From Vulcanimicrobiota bacterium (GTDB lineage: Bacteria > Vulcanimicrobiota > Vulcanimicrobiia > Vulcanimicrobiales > Vulcanimicrobiaceae), in contig JABEUW010000068.1 in NCBI GenBank assembly GCA_013043945.1, positions 1 through 37,415 on the forward strand: 37,415 nucleotides of DNA. Reading direction: 5' to 3'. The position numbers were made by a program, and so were the translations under genes. This document shows positions 15,730 through 24,137 of the stretch, in pieces. The notes beneath the pieces were generated by a model, which was given only the letters and a program-made list of their open reading frames with translations, was not told the origin of the DNA and searched no databases. Positions within the stretch are counted from its first letter, which is position 1; each line of letters begins with the position of its first letter.

Positions 15730-18384
15730 CTAGTCGCGAATGCTCACCGTGAACTGCACTTCGCGTGGGGCTCCGGGCTCAGCGAGGATCGCACCGGGAC
15801 CGGCGAGATTGCTCTGCCCGATGCCGCCGCCGAAGTACGCGCCACTCGTGACGTATTCGAATGAGTTGTACTGCTTGTTGAAGAGGTTGTTTACCGAGAG
15901 CGTAAAGCCGATCGGCTTGCCGACGCTCGCAGTCTCGTACCCGATCGAAGCGTTCATCACGCCGTAACTCGGAATTTGGAGCCCGTTGGGATCGGGCTGG
16001 CCGAGGAGATTGTTCCACATCGCCTGCGGTCCGGTGAAGTTCTCCCAAAGCCGTCCGGTAACGACACCGGTTCCAGCCCGCTCCTGAGCGGCGACACCGA
16101 TGTTGTACGCAAATTTCGGCACCTGCGTCACCGGGAGACCGCTATAGTTCGTTCCGAGATAATCGTAGGAGTCGAAATAGGCATGCGTGGTCGAGAGTCC
16201 GCCGAAGAGTTCGATACTCCGCCCGAAGGTACGATCGAACGCAAGCGTGAGACCGGAGTAGCGCGAACTTCCCGAGGCCGAGGCGACCTTTACGCCTGCG
16301 CCGATGACGATGGGAATATATTGATCGCGTACCCGCTCGTCGAAGAAGCTCGCCGTGAGGAACGCCTCCCGCGGCGACCCGTCGATCATACGCCCGGCGA
16401 AACGACGGAAGTATTTCACGCCGACCTCTTGATTCGTTCCCGTCTCCGGGGAGAGCCCGGCGACCGGGATGCCTTGATAGGGCCCGCCGGGCGAGGTCTG
16501 CGGGCTTCGCAGCGCACGCCCGAAGTTTGCGTAGATCGCGACGTTCGGGTTTGCAAGAAATTGGAGCTCTGCCGACGGTTCGATACCGGCGAAGACCGTT
16601 CCCGAATCGCCGAGCTTGGTCTTATTCGAGCAAATCCCCGCCGATGACGGAACGCCATTACACTGCGGGAATCCTTCGAATCCTGAGTTCAGAAAATTCG
16701 TCGCCAACGAAACGTAGCGGAATCCCGGGGTGAATTTCCAGCGGTTTCCAAGGCGCATGAGATATTGTCCAAAGAACGTGAAGTTCTTCTGCTGGAAGTT
16801 GTTGTTCCGAAAAACCGTCGGCTGGAGAATGGTCGAAGGAGCGCTCGGCGCAGACTGCACCGGGTCCGGATTATAAAAGGCGTTGCGCGTGTTGTAGAGC
16901 GAGCCGAAGAGTTCGCTGCCGATATCGAGCGCATCGCCGTTATGTGCGTTGACGTGGTGAAACGTCAGTTTCTCAGAGAGTGCGTTTGAAAACGGGTTGT
17001 TGTATTCAAATCGCTGGTTATTATTGGCCTGGTCCCAATTGAAATTCTTCTGGTGGAGCCGATCGCCATGACGATAGGCGAGAATATTCGATAGCGACCA
17101 GCCGTTCTTTAAGCCGAGTTCCAGATCGGCGGCGAGCAACCGCGTGCTGTTCGAATCGGTCTTCTGCCACACATTCAGCGGAAGTGCCGAATAAAAACCC
17201 GAGGTTTGCTGGCTATAGGTGGCACCGGGGATCGGATTGCCGTTGAGATCGAACCCGTTCGCAGTCACATACGAACCGGCGATCGGATTGCCGTTCCCGT
17301 CATAATTTTGCAGCGGTGAGAGCGGGATCAAGTTCGGCCGCATCTCGGTTCCCGAGGCACTGTACCCGAAGACGTCGAGGGAGCCATGCTCGAATTTATC
17401 GACGATCTCACCGAAGCTCGCATAGGTCGAACCGGGAGCGGTTGTCCCGCTGCCGATGATATTGCGATACCCCTGCGTGAACGTACGTCCATGCGAGATA
17501 ATAAAGCCGAGGTGCTTCGAGAGCGGTGCGCTGAAATCGACGTGAAAAGCGCTGCCGCCGTAGCTGCCGCTCGCGCCCGAGAGGTGCAGGTGCGGTGCAT
17601 CTTTTGGTAACTGGGTATAGAAGTTCAGCGTACCGCCGATGCTGTCGAAAGTGCGGGTTACCGGGCTTCCGGGCCCATATTCCACGGCCATTCCATCGAG
17701 AATCGAAAGATCGGGAATCTCGTCGGCCTGCCATTGCCCGGTCTGCGGGTTATTGAGAAAGACGCCGTTAAGCGTCACACCGATCATGCCGTTATCGACG
17801 ATACCGGCTTGATTCGCCCAGCCCTGTTTAAAGCCCCGTACCGTGATCATCGATTTCGCGGCTCCGGTCGAGCCGTAGCTTGAGACGAGAACACCGGGCG
17901 CAGTTTGCAACAATTGCGCGGAACCGGCGAGTGCGCCCTGCGAGGCGATCTGCGTCTTACTGAGCAGCACTTGGGTCTGCGCGGTCCGAAAGACTTTCGA
18001 ATAGGTCGGCAGCGGGCGCACCGAGTGCCCCTTAATGATAATGTGCGAAACGACCGCCAGCACCTTAAGGCGCACGGTTTTCGTCATCCCGCCGACGATT
18101 GCAACGGTATACGGTGAAAGCTCCTGAAAGCGACCGTCGACCGTTAAGACGTAGGTACCGGGGCGCAGGCTGCGCAAACGAAAGGAACCGTTTTTGCCCG
18201 TCGTTGCAACGATCGCTGCGGCCGATCCGCGCAACCGGGCCTTAACGATTGCCCCGGCGAGATTGCGGTCGGCGCGCGATGCGACGATGCGACCATGTAT
18301 GGTACCCAATGGAGCAGCGCTCAGCGCTGCGCCGTTGAGAGCAATCCCAACGAAAAGCAACGCGAGGACAAGGAGTTTCTTCAC
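15730..18384 (-). CDS. TonB-dependent outer-membrane receptor with N-terminal carboxypeptidase-like domain
   Basis: The 884-residue protein has a signal peptide (KKLLVLALLFVGIALNGAALSA). A carboxypeptidase regulatory-like beta sandwich follows at about residues 27-110 (GTIHGRIVASRADRNLAGAIVKARL, FRLRSLRPGTYVLTV). Next come a plug domain at about 125-260 (LQTAPGVLVSSYGS, ITVRGFKQGW) and a large barrel ending in LGFTLSVNNLFNKQYNSFEY and a final strand VQFTVSIRD. Such receptors import scarce ligands using TonB energy. The barrel is rich in Asn and Gly and no ligand-specific motif is visible. The start is GTG, preceded by AGGGGAT. It has no tonB/exbB neighbours. The ligand could be a siderophore, cobalamin or carbohydrate and cannot be narrowed. 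Confidence 0.92.
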   Translation of the reverse strand: MKKLLVLALLFVGIALNGAALSAAPLGTIHGRIVASRADRNLAGAIVKARLRGSAAAIVATTGKNGSFRLRSLRPGTYVLTVDGRFQELSPYTVAIVGGMTKTVRLKVLAVVSHIIIKGHSVRPLPTYSKVFRTAQTQVLLSKTQIASQGALAGSAQLLQTAPGVLVSSYGSTGAAKSMITVRGFKQGWANQAGIVDNGMIGVTLNGVFLNNPQTGQWQADEIPDLSILDGMAVEYGPGSPVTRTFDSIGGTLNFYTQLPKDAPHLHLSGASGSYGGSAFHVDFSAPLSKHLGFIISHGRTFTQGYRNIIGSGTTAPGSTYASFGEIVDKFEHGSLDVFGYSASGTEMRPNLIPLSPLQNYDGNGNPIAGSYVTANGFDLNGNPIPGATYSQQTSGFYSALPLNVWQKTDSNSTRLLAADLELGLKNGWSLSNILAYRHGDRLHQKNFNWDQANNNQRFEYNNPFSNALSEKLTFHHVNAHNGDALDIGSELFGSLYNTRNAFYNPDPVQSAPSAPSTILQPTVFRNNNFQQKNFTFFGQYLMRLGNRWKFTPGFRYVSLATNFLNSGFEGFPQCNGVPSSAGICSNKTKLGDSGTVFAGIEPSAELQFLANPNVAIYANFGRALRSPQTSPGGPYQGIPVAGLSPETGTNQEVGVKYFRRFAGRMIDGSPREAFLTASFFDERVRDQYIPIVIGAGVKVASASGSSRYSGLTLAFDRTFGRSIELFGGLSTTHAYFDSYDYLGTNYSGLPVTQVPKFAYNIGVAAQERAGTGVVTGRLWENFTGPQAMWNNLLGQPDPNGLQIPSYGVMNASIGYETASVGKPIGFTLSVNNLFNKQYNSFEYVTSGAYFGGGIGQSNLAGPGAILAEPGAPREVQFTVSIRD

Positions 18385-18411
18385 AAACGGTATCCCCTAT
18401 AACGACAAAAG

Positions 18412-18453
18412 AGCGTGGAGCAAGATGCACGCTGCATCTCTTGGCTCCACGCT
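18412..18453 (-). terminator. Hairpin terminator between the nuclease and TonB receptor genes
   Basis: On the minus strand, two arms of about 18 bases (outer part AGCGTGGAGC/GCTCCACGCT) pair around a GCG loop with small bulges. They are followed by CTTTTGTCGTT. This fits an intrinsic terminator for the upstream nuclease operon. Because it lies only 28 bases before the TonB receptor start, it could instead be an attenuator in that gene's leader. The 18454-18518 stretch between it and the nuclease stop shows nothing else clear. Confidence 0.6.
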
Positions 18454-18518
18454 ATCGCGTCGTCGTTAAGGGCTCGTGATTCGTAGTTTAACGAAGGTGA
18501 TGGCTCCCTTAAGGGCGA

Positions 18519-19550
18519 CTACCCTCCGTAGCTCGCTCGGCCGGCGAGGACGGCGCGCACGGCGACCGACGGGTACCCGACTCGCTCGTTCAAGCTATCT
18601 TCCCACGCATAGGCGATGAGGTTTCGCAGCATCGTAGCACCGCGCGCGAGTTGCGCGGCGGTGAATGCGCGCGCTTGCGCGCTCCCGGTGGTAAAGCCGC
18701 CTGCGGCCGCGATGCGATAGAGCGGCACGACCGCCGCGTTGGTTCCACGGAGGTACCGGGCGATGAGGGAGAGCAGCCGCGCCTGCGAGATACGGCGCTG
18801 CGGATCGAGTGCGGCGTACGCGGGAATATCGCGCTGCACCGCCGATGCTTTTACGAAACGATCGACGAACGCGCTCTCGAATTGCGCGTGAATCCCGCGC
18901 AATGCCGGGAAGTGCTCGGGATTGGGGCCGCTCCCCCACCCGTTGAAGTGCGTGGTCACGTGGAGCGGCTGCGATCCGTCGGCGACAAAATGCCCCCAGA
19001 CGCCGATATCGCGCAAGGTTAACGTCGCCCGCAAGCGTGCTTCTTCAGCGAAGCTCGCCCGCGCGGATGCCTGTGGGGAGTGGAGCGCTTCGTAGCTCAG
19101 CACCCGCCAAAGCGCGAAGTCGGTGCGCAGCTGCTCCCAGCCGTCGGCGATGCTATATGGCAAGTATCCGACGCGATAGGGCGTCGTGTGTGCCGCGAGG
19201 AGCGCGACTTCGTACGCCGACATGCTCGCCGGAAGCCGCCCGAGCGAAACGACGCCCGCAATCTTTCCATCGTCGCCGATATCGAGATAATGCCCGGGAT
19301 CGCGATCGGCATCCCACGACTCGCCCGAACCCTTCAGGCGATCCATCTCCGGCCCGAGATAGCGTAACTCCCAGCGTGCGGCGCGGGTACGCACGAACGC
19401 CGGCAGTTCGCTCGGCAGGTTCGCTGCCGCAAGGTCGTTGATAATCTCGTGCCCTTTCTCTCCCCATGCGCCCGCCCGTAACGGCGCGAATGCGAGCGCG
19501 GCGAGCAGAAGCAGCGAGAGCGTGCGGTGGAGCGTCGTCGGTCGTTTCAC
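18519..19550 (-). CDS. Secreted S1/P1-type zinc nuclease
   Basis: The 343-residue product has a signal peptide ending RAGA before WGEKGHEIINDLA. Cleavage there would expose a Trp as residue 1 and a His as residue 6, exactly the WxxxxH start of mature S1/P1 nucleases, whose N-terminal amine and Trp carbonyl bind zinc. Other ligands fit YEVALLAAHTT, DIGVWGHFVADGSQPLHVTTHFNGWG and IHAQFES. The family degrades single-stranded DNA and RNA and has 3'-nucleotidase activity in the periplasm or outside the cell. Relatives include zinc phospholipase C, so lipid substrate is possible. Its GTG overlaps the dinG stop (GTGA at 19547-19550). It closes the add-to-nuclease operon and is followed by a terminator-like hairpin. 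Confidence 0.85.
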   Translation of the reverse strand: MKRPTTLHRTLSLLLLAALAFAPLRAGAWGEKGHEIINDLAAANLPSELPAFVRTRAARWELRYLGPEMDRLKGSGESWDADRDPGHYLDIGDDGKIAGVVSLGRLPASMSAYEVALLAAHTTPYRVGYLPYSIADGWEQLRTDFALWRVLSYEALHSPQASARASFAEEARLRATLTLRDIGVWGHFVADGSQPLHVTTHFNGWGSGPNPEHFPALRGIHAQFESAFVDRFVKASAVQRDIPAYAALDPQRRISQARLLSLIARYLRGTNAAVVPLYRIAAAGGFTTGSAQARAFTAAQLARGATMLRNLIAYAWEDSLNERVGYPSVAVRAVLAGRASYGG

Positions 19551-21448
19551 GTTTGAAAAAACTCCTGTAGTTCGTCGAGATGGGCGATGCGCGTCGCTGG
19601 CGGCAACGCTGCGATCATGCGCTTACCGTATCCTTTTCCCTGCAAGCGCCCATCGAGAACGAGCACCGCACCACGATCACTCCTGCTGCGAATGAGACGG
19701 CCGAAGCCTTGCTTGAGCAGCATCGTCGCCGCCGGAATTTGCAGCCGCGCAAAGGCATCTTCGCCGCGCTCGCGCAGGGCTTGCACGCGCGCCTCCAGCA
19801 CCGGATGATCGGGTTGCGCGAACGGAATGCGATCGATCACCACGCAACTCAAGCGCTCGCCGGGCATATCGATGCCCTCCCAAAAGGTGCGCGTCCCCAC
19901 GAGCACCGCGCCCGGAGTCTCGGTAAACCAGCGCAGGAGCCCATCGCGATCGAGCCCGGAGCGCGGTCGTTGCACTTCGACTGGGTGCAGGCCACTCGCG
20001 CGCAAGCGTTCGCCGAACTCGTTCGCTCGACGAAACGAGGTGCAGAGAACGAATGCACGCCCGCGCGAGTACGCAAGCGCTTCTTCGAGCAAGGCATACG
20101 CGCGCACGACAAAATCGGGATCGTCGGGCTCGAGATCGGGCGGCGCGACGAAGAGGCGTGCTTGCTCCCGGTAATCGAAGGGCGAATCGGCGACGAGTTC
20201 TTCGGCTCTATCGATGCCTAAACGGGCGCGCACGTAACTAAAATCGCCGCCGAGCGCGAGCGTTGCACTGGTCAGCAGGCAGGGCGTACGGGCGAAGAGC
20301 AGATCGCGCAAAATCGGTGCGGCATCGAACGGCGTGCAATGCAGTTCGCTCCCGTGCACCGAGGATTGCGCCCAGCGAATCGAATCGTCGTCGACGGCGA
20401 GCAGACGATCGACCACCTCGGCCTGCGCCGCGAGCGATTTCACCGCCCCGGATATCCGCATCTCGCGTTCGAGATCGCCGCGCGGCGGACGCGTCAACGC
20501 CGAGGCGCCGTTATCGGCGATCCAATTTTCGAGATGATAGAGTGCGTCGCGGAGCCGGTCGAGATCGCCCGCAATCTCCGGCCGTTCGTCGAGCCGGAGC
20601 AGTTCGTTTCCGGTACCAGCGAGCGTCTCGCCGAGTTCGCGGTAGCGTTCGTCGACCTGTGCCGTCAGCGAGGTGGGGAGCGTAAAGTACCGCCGCAGAC
20701 GACGAAAGGTGCGGTCGATGCTTCGCCGAGAGAGCGAGGCGGTCAACACGTTCATCGCGATATCTTCGCAGGTGTGCGCCTCGTCGAGAATCGCGTAATC
20801 GTAGGCCGGAAGGAGACCGCCGGCGATCGCATCGATGAAGAAAATCGCGTGGTTGACAACGATAATATCTGCGGCCTCGGCATCGCGGCGGCGGCGATAG
20901 TAAAAACAATCATCGAAATGCGCGCACGCCTCGCCGATACAATCGTCGCCGTCGGCGTCGAAGCGCTCCCAAAGGAGCGAGTCGAGCCGGAAAGGGACGT
21001 CGGATCGATCCCCCGTGATCGTTTCGTTCGCCCAGCGTCGCAACTTCGAGATCTCCGGGCGTTCGACGAGCGCTAAATCTCCGCGCGCTCGCTCCCACTT
21101 CTCTCGACAGAGGTAATTCGCGCGCCCTTTGAGCAGCACGACCCGCGGCTCGAGGCCGAGCGCGCGCGCCACCATAGGAATATCTTTGCGAAAGAGCTGC
21201 TGTTGCAGCGTGATCGTCGAGGTCGAAATGACCACGCGCTTACCGCTCCGCAACGCCGGCACGAGATAGGCGAACGATTTCCCGACGCCGGTCCCGGCCT
21301 CCACGAGCACGTGCGAGCCGCTTTCGAAGCCCGCTTCGACGGCGCGCGCCATCTCGAGTTGCCCGGGGCGCGGCTCGAAACCGGGAAGTTCGCGTGCGAG
21401 CGATCCCCCGAGGGAGAACAGCTCGTCGATACTCGGGCGTGGGTTCAC
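19547..21448 (-). CDS. dinG: DinG-like ATP-dependent DNA helicase with iron-sulfur cluster
   Basis: The 633-residue protein is an XPD/DinG-type superfamily 2 helicase, moving 5' to 3' on single strands. Walker A is AGTGVGKS (residues 51-58), and DEAH is at 222-225. Four cysteines between them (C114, C170, C175, C181, in NYLCREK, DDCIGEAC and FDDCFYY) are placed to hold a 4Fe-4S cluster. Motif VI is QGFGRLIRSRSDRGAVLVLDGR near the C-terminus, preceded by GTRTFWEGIDMPGE. There is no N-terminal exonuclease domain, so it is the short DinG/YoaA type. The GTG start overlaps the rhomboid stop (GTGA at 21445-21448). Its role is probably unwinding repair intermediates or R-loops. Confidence 0.93.
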   Translation of the reverse strand: MNPRPSIDELFSLGGSLARELPGFEPRPGQLEMARAVEAGFESGSHVLVEAGTGVGKSFAYLVPALRSGKRVVISTSTITLQQQLFRKDIPMVARALGLEPRVVLLKGRANYLCREKWERARGDLALVERPEISKLRRWANETITGDRSDVPFRLDSLLWERFDADGDDCIGEACAHFDDCFYYRRRRDAEAADIIVVNHAIFFIDAIAGGLLPAYDYAILDEAHTCEDIAMNVLTASLSRRSIDRTFRRLRRYFTLPTSLTAQVDERYRELGETLAGTGNELLRLDERPEIAGDLDRLRDALYHLENWIADNGASALTRPPRGDLEREMRISGAVKSLAAQAEVVDRLLAVDDDSIRWAQSSVHGSELHCTPFDAAPILRDLLFARTPCLLTSATLALGGDFSYVRARLGIDRAEELVADSPFDYREQARLFVAPPDLEPDDPDFVVRAYALLEEALAYSRGRAFVLCTSFRRANEFGERLRASGLHPVEVQRPRSGLDRDGLLRWFTETPGAVLVGTRTFWEGIDMPGERLSCVVIDRIPFAQPDHPVLEARVQALRERGEDAFARLQIPAATMLLKQGFGRLIRSRSDRGAVLVLDGRLQGKGYGKRMIAALPPATRIAHLDELQEFFQT

Positions 21449-22116
21449 CGCTGTTGGTGCGGTTCGGCGTCTTCGAGCGTCGATTCTAGCGCTTCACCGG
21501 TCATCGCATCGGTCACCTGCGCGCGTACCGGTCGCAACGGGCGATAGATCGCCAGCGTCGCAAGGAAACCCGTCAGCAAGCCCGCTACATGCGCCTGCTT
21601 CGAAATCCCGGGAAACGAAAATGTGAACACCAGATTGAGCAACAAGATGCCCAGATTTGCACGGACGAGTTGAAGCCCCGCCGGACCGTTTCGCAACCCG
21701 ATGGCGAAGAGCGCACCGAAGATGCCGAAGATCGCGCCGCTCGCACCGAGCGTCGGGTCCTGAAGGTTGCCGAAACTCAAGTAGGTGACTCCGAGCCCCG
21801 AAGCGATCAGCGAGAGCGTATAGACCAATGCGGTGCGCGGCGTTCCGAGTATCGGTTCGATAAAACGTCCGAGTATCCAGAGCGAATACATATTGAGCCC
21901 GATGTGCAGGATCGAGGCGTGGAGGAAGGCGCTCGTAACGATACGCCACCAATCGCCTTGCTGCACCAATGCCGGCACCAGCGCGCCGGCATTATCGATC
22001 TGCCCGATGGTCACGTTGCCGGTCAGAATACCGGAACCCATCGTTGCGATCTCCCAGAGAAATACGATGACGCACGCCACGACGACCGCGTGCGTGAAGC
22101 GGGCACCGCGCGGCAT
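21445..22116 (-). CDS. Rhomboid family intramembrane serine protease
   Basis: The 223-residue protein has six predicted membrane helices and the rhomboid signature residues. HASILHIGLNM supplies H71 and N75 of the oxyanion region, LGASGAIFGIFGAL carries the nucleophile S126 in a GxSG motif, and KQAHVAGLLTGFL holds the catalytic H176. Rhomboids cut membrane proteins within their transmembrane segments. A short soluble tail (about residues 197-223) ends HQQR. Its ATG shares a base with the regulator stop (TGATG at 22114-22118), and its own stop overlaps dinG, so it sits in a coupled operon. The substrate cannot be deduced from these neighbours. Confidence 0.92.
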   Translation of the reverse strand: MPRGARFTHAVVVACVIVFLWEIATMGSGILTGNVTIGQIDNAGALVPALVQQGDWWRIVTSAFLHASILHIGLNMYSLWILGRFIEPILGTPRTALVYTLSLIASGLGVTYLSFGNLQDPTLGASGAIFGIFGALFAIGLRNGPAGLQLVRANLGILLLNLVFTFSFPGISKQAHVAGLLTGFLATLAIYRPLRPVRAQVTDAMTGEALESTLEDAEPHQQR

Positions 22117-22796
22117 CAGCCTGCGGCGCCTACCGGTTCGACCAAAAGCATTCTCGCAAGTTCTAAGGAAATCGCGTGCTCGCCACCCTCGCCCGAGATC
22201 GTCAACGGGCCACCCAACGGCGCGCGCGCGAGCACGCGTAAGCGGCGCCCGGGCTTGAGATCGAGTTCGGCGAGATAGCGCAGAATCTCGGGAACCTCTT
22301 CGGTGACGCCGACGACGGCGAGATCGGCACCGGTCTCGGCGCGCGCGAGTGGCTCGCCGCGCGGCAACGGATCGCTGAGATCGCTCGGTGGAATCGGCAT
22401 ACCGTGGGGGCAGCGCGTCGGATTCTTCAATAAGGATTGGAGACGCTCTTCAACGCGCGCCGAGATGGCGTGTTCGAGCATGCAGGCATCGGCATGAGCT
22501 TCATGCCACGGGATACCGAGAACGTCGACGAGGAAACACTCAGCAAGCCGATGGCGACGAACTACGCGGACGGCGACGGCGAGCCCGTCGCGCGTGAGTT
22601 TGACGTTGCCGCGCGAGATCGGTTCGACGAGCCCGTCCTTCGCGAGTTTTTTGAGCATGCCGGAGACCGAGGCCGGCGCGACGCCCAACGACGAAGCGAG
22701 CGCGCCGGTGCTGACACCATCGCCCTCACGTTCGAGCCGATAGACCGCTTCGAGATACTCCTCGACCGATTCTGCGAAGTGACTGTGCCCTGACAT
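22116..22796 (-). CDS. DtxR/MntR family metal-dependent transcriptional regulator with FeoA-like domain
   Basis: The 226-residue protein has an N-terminal winged helix (residues 1-65; VEEYLEAVYRLEREGDGVSTGALAS and APASVSGMLKKLAKDGLV). A dimerisation/metal domain follows, with HRLAECFLVDVLGIPWHEAHADA and then C105-M-L-E108-H109. The C-terminal SH3-like FeoA domain starts at about 150. The CxxEH pattern copies the DtxR/IdeR iron site (C102, E105, H106), whereas manganese-type MntR has Glu at the Cys position. The first ligand position, Met10 in DtxR, is Glu here (E13). It would repress iron or manganese uptake genes when metal-loaded. It starts 27 bases after add. Which metal it senses is uncertain. 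Confidence 0.9.
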   Translation of the reverse strand: MSGHSHFAESVEEYLEAVYRLEREGDGVSTGALASSLGVAPASVSGMLKKLAKDGLVEPISRGNVKLTRDGLAVAVRVVRRHRLAECFLVDVLGIPWHEAHADACMLEHAISARVEERLQSLLKNPTRCPHGMPIPPSDLSDPLPRGEPLARAETGADLAVVGVTEEVPEILRYLAELDLKPGRRLRVLARAPLGGPLTISGEGGEHAISLELARMLLVEPVGAAG

Positions 22797-22823
22797 AGAA
22801 CCTAGCCTTCGACGCCGCCGAGT

Positions 22824-23888
22824 TTACTCCGCGGAGCGGAGCCGTTCTTCGAGCGAACGCTTCAGCGAGGCCGGCGCGAAGGATGCTTCGATCGCCGTCG
22901 CAATGCAGCCGCGCAGCGCCGACTCGCCGACGAGGCGAGCGACTTCCAGGTACTCGTCGTCGATATGCGCGCCGAAGAGCGCCGGGTCGTCGTCGTCGAT
23001 CGCCACCCGGAGCCCCGCTGCGAGCAGCTCGGGGAGCGGGTGCGCCTCCGGTGCGCCGACGACCCCGGTGCGAAGATTCGAGGTGGGGCAGACTTCGATA
23101 GGAATCTCGCGTTCGCGGAGCAGCTCGATCACCGCGGGGTTCTCGACCGCCCGGATGCCATGCCCGATGCGCTCGGCGCGGAGGTTTTCGACCGCGCTGC
23201 GGACGCTCTCGGCTCCGGCGGCCTCCCCCGCGTGGACGACGGCGTGGAGCCCCTCGGAGCGCGCGAAGGCGAAGGCCTCGACGAAGAGCTCGGGCGGGAA
23301 GCGCGCCTCGTCGCCGCCGAGCCCAATGCCGATGACGCCGAGTTCGGTCGCCGAGGCGGCAAAGCGTGCGGTCTCCAGCGCGCTACTCGCGCCGAAATTG
23401 CGCGTGAGATCGACGATCGTGCGGAAGGCGACTCCGTGGCTGCGCTCGACGCGGGCGAAGACCTCGTGGATCGCGGCCATGCAGGCCTGCAGATCGAGGG
23501 TAGGATGGAAGAAACGCCAGACCGAGGGCGAGATGAAGAGCTCGCCGTAGGCGACCCCGCGCCGCAGCGCATCGGCGGCGAACTCCTCGGCGAGGCGCGC
23601 GTAATCCTCGGGGCGCGAGAGCGCCCGAGAGACCGCTGCAAAGAGCAGCAGAAACTCGGGAAAATCGGCGAAGGCGTAGACCCGCCCGGGCTCGCGCGGC
23701 GAGCGATCTACTTCCTCGGCCGCCGCACCCGGGCGGTAGCGCGTCGGAAGGCCGTCGCGCGCGGTGAGTTCGAGGAAGGTGCTCTCGCGCAGCGTTCCCT
23801 CGAGGTGGCAGTGCAAGTGGATCTTCGGCAGTGCCGCGATGCGCGCGGCGAGCGATTCTTGTGGTTCGAGCTCCAACATCGGTCGCAC
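22824..23888 (-). CDS. add: Adenosine deaminase
   Basis: The 354-residue product is a metal-dependent deaminase converting adenosine to inosine in purine salvage. The N-terminal IHLHCHLEGTL gives the HxH zinc ligands (H26, H28). AVVHAGEAAG contains the catalytic His-Ala-Gly-Glu, RIGHGIRAVENP the next His, EVCPTSNLRTGVV and AIDDDDPALFG the Asp ligands. The order and spacing match class I adenosine/adenine deaminases. The start is a GTG at 23888 or an ATG at 23879; neither has a strong ribosome-binding site. It leads the minus-strand operon toward the metal regulator and nuclease. Adenine rather than adenosine as substrate cannot be excluded. Confidence 0.92.
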   Translation of the reverse strand: MRPMLELEPQESLAARIAALPKIHLHCHLEGTLRESTFLELTARDGLPTRYRPGAAAEEVDRSPREPGRVYAFADFPEFLLLFAAVSRALSRPEDYARLAEEFAADALRRGVAYGELFISPSVWRFFHPTLDLQACMAAIHEVFARVERSHGVAFRTIVDLTRNFGASSALETARFAASATELGVIGIGLGGDEARFPPELFVEAFAFARSEGLHAVVHAGEAAGAESVRSAVENLRAERIGHGIRAVENPAVIELLREREIPIEVCPTSNLRTGVVGAPEAHPLPELLAAGLRVAIDDDDPALFGAHIDDEYLEVARLVGESALRGCIATAIEASFAPASLKRSLEERLRSAE

Positions 23889-23905
23889 CAGGGTTCGCTA
23901 CGGTA

Positions 23906-23914
23906 TGCTAGAAT
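23906..23914 (+). promoter_or_regulatory. Extended -10 promoter of tRNA-fMet
   Basis: TGCTAGAAT provides a TAGAAT hexamer at 23909-23914 with the TGn extension of an extended -10 promoter. It lies 14 bases before the mature tRNA 5' end, a suitable distance for a short leader. No good -35 box is seen at 17 bases, which the extended -10 may make dispensable. Confidence 0.5.
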
Positions 23915-23927
23915 CCATAGGTTCCGG

Positions 23928-24004
<77 letters not shown>

Positions 24005-24014
24005 ACCTTTCGAA

Positions 24015-24042
24015 AAATTCCCTCGTGAAAGCGAGGGAATTT
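24015..24042 (+). terminator. Element-borne terminator for tRNA-fMet
   Basis: AAATTCCCTCG and CGAGGGAATTT form a perfect 11-bp stem around TGAAAG, starting 10 bases after the tRNA. A short A-run precedes it and TTTCGTT follows. It lies inside the element, so it would replace the original terminator pushed to 33345-33388. Confidence 0.75.
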
Positions 24043-24045
24043 CGT

Positions 24046-24080
24046 TGTGCCAATCACTTCGTGTGCCATTCATGTGCCGT
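24046..24080 (+). promoter_or_regulatory. Probable integrase arm-binding sites, left end
   Basis: Three copies of TGTGCC(A/G) occur at 24046-24052, 24062-24068 and 24073-24079. The last two are 11 bases apart, one helical turn. A 20-base segment around them (24061-24080) is matched at 18 of 20 positions at 33181-33200 near the other end. This is typical of arm-type sites for tyrosine integrases. Confidence 0.6.
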
Positions 24081-24137
24081 GCGGGTTAAAAACATGCGGA
24101 ATTACGCAACGAGCTAGCCGCGAATTCAGCATCGTCT

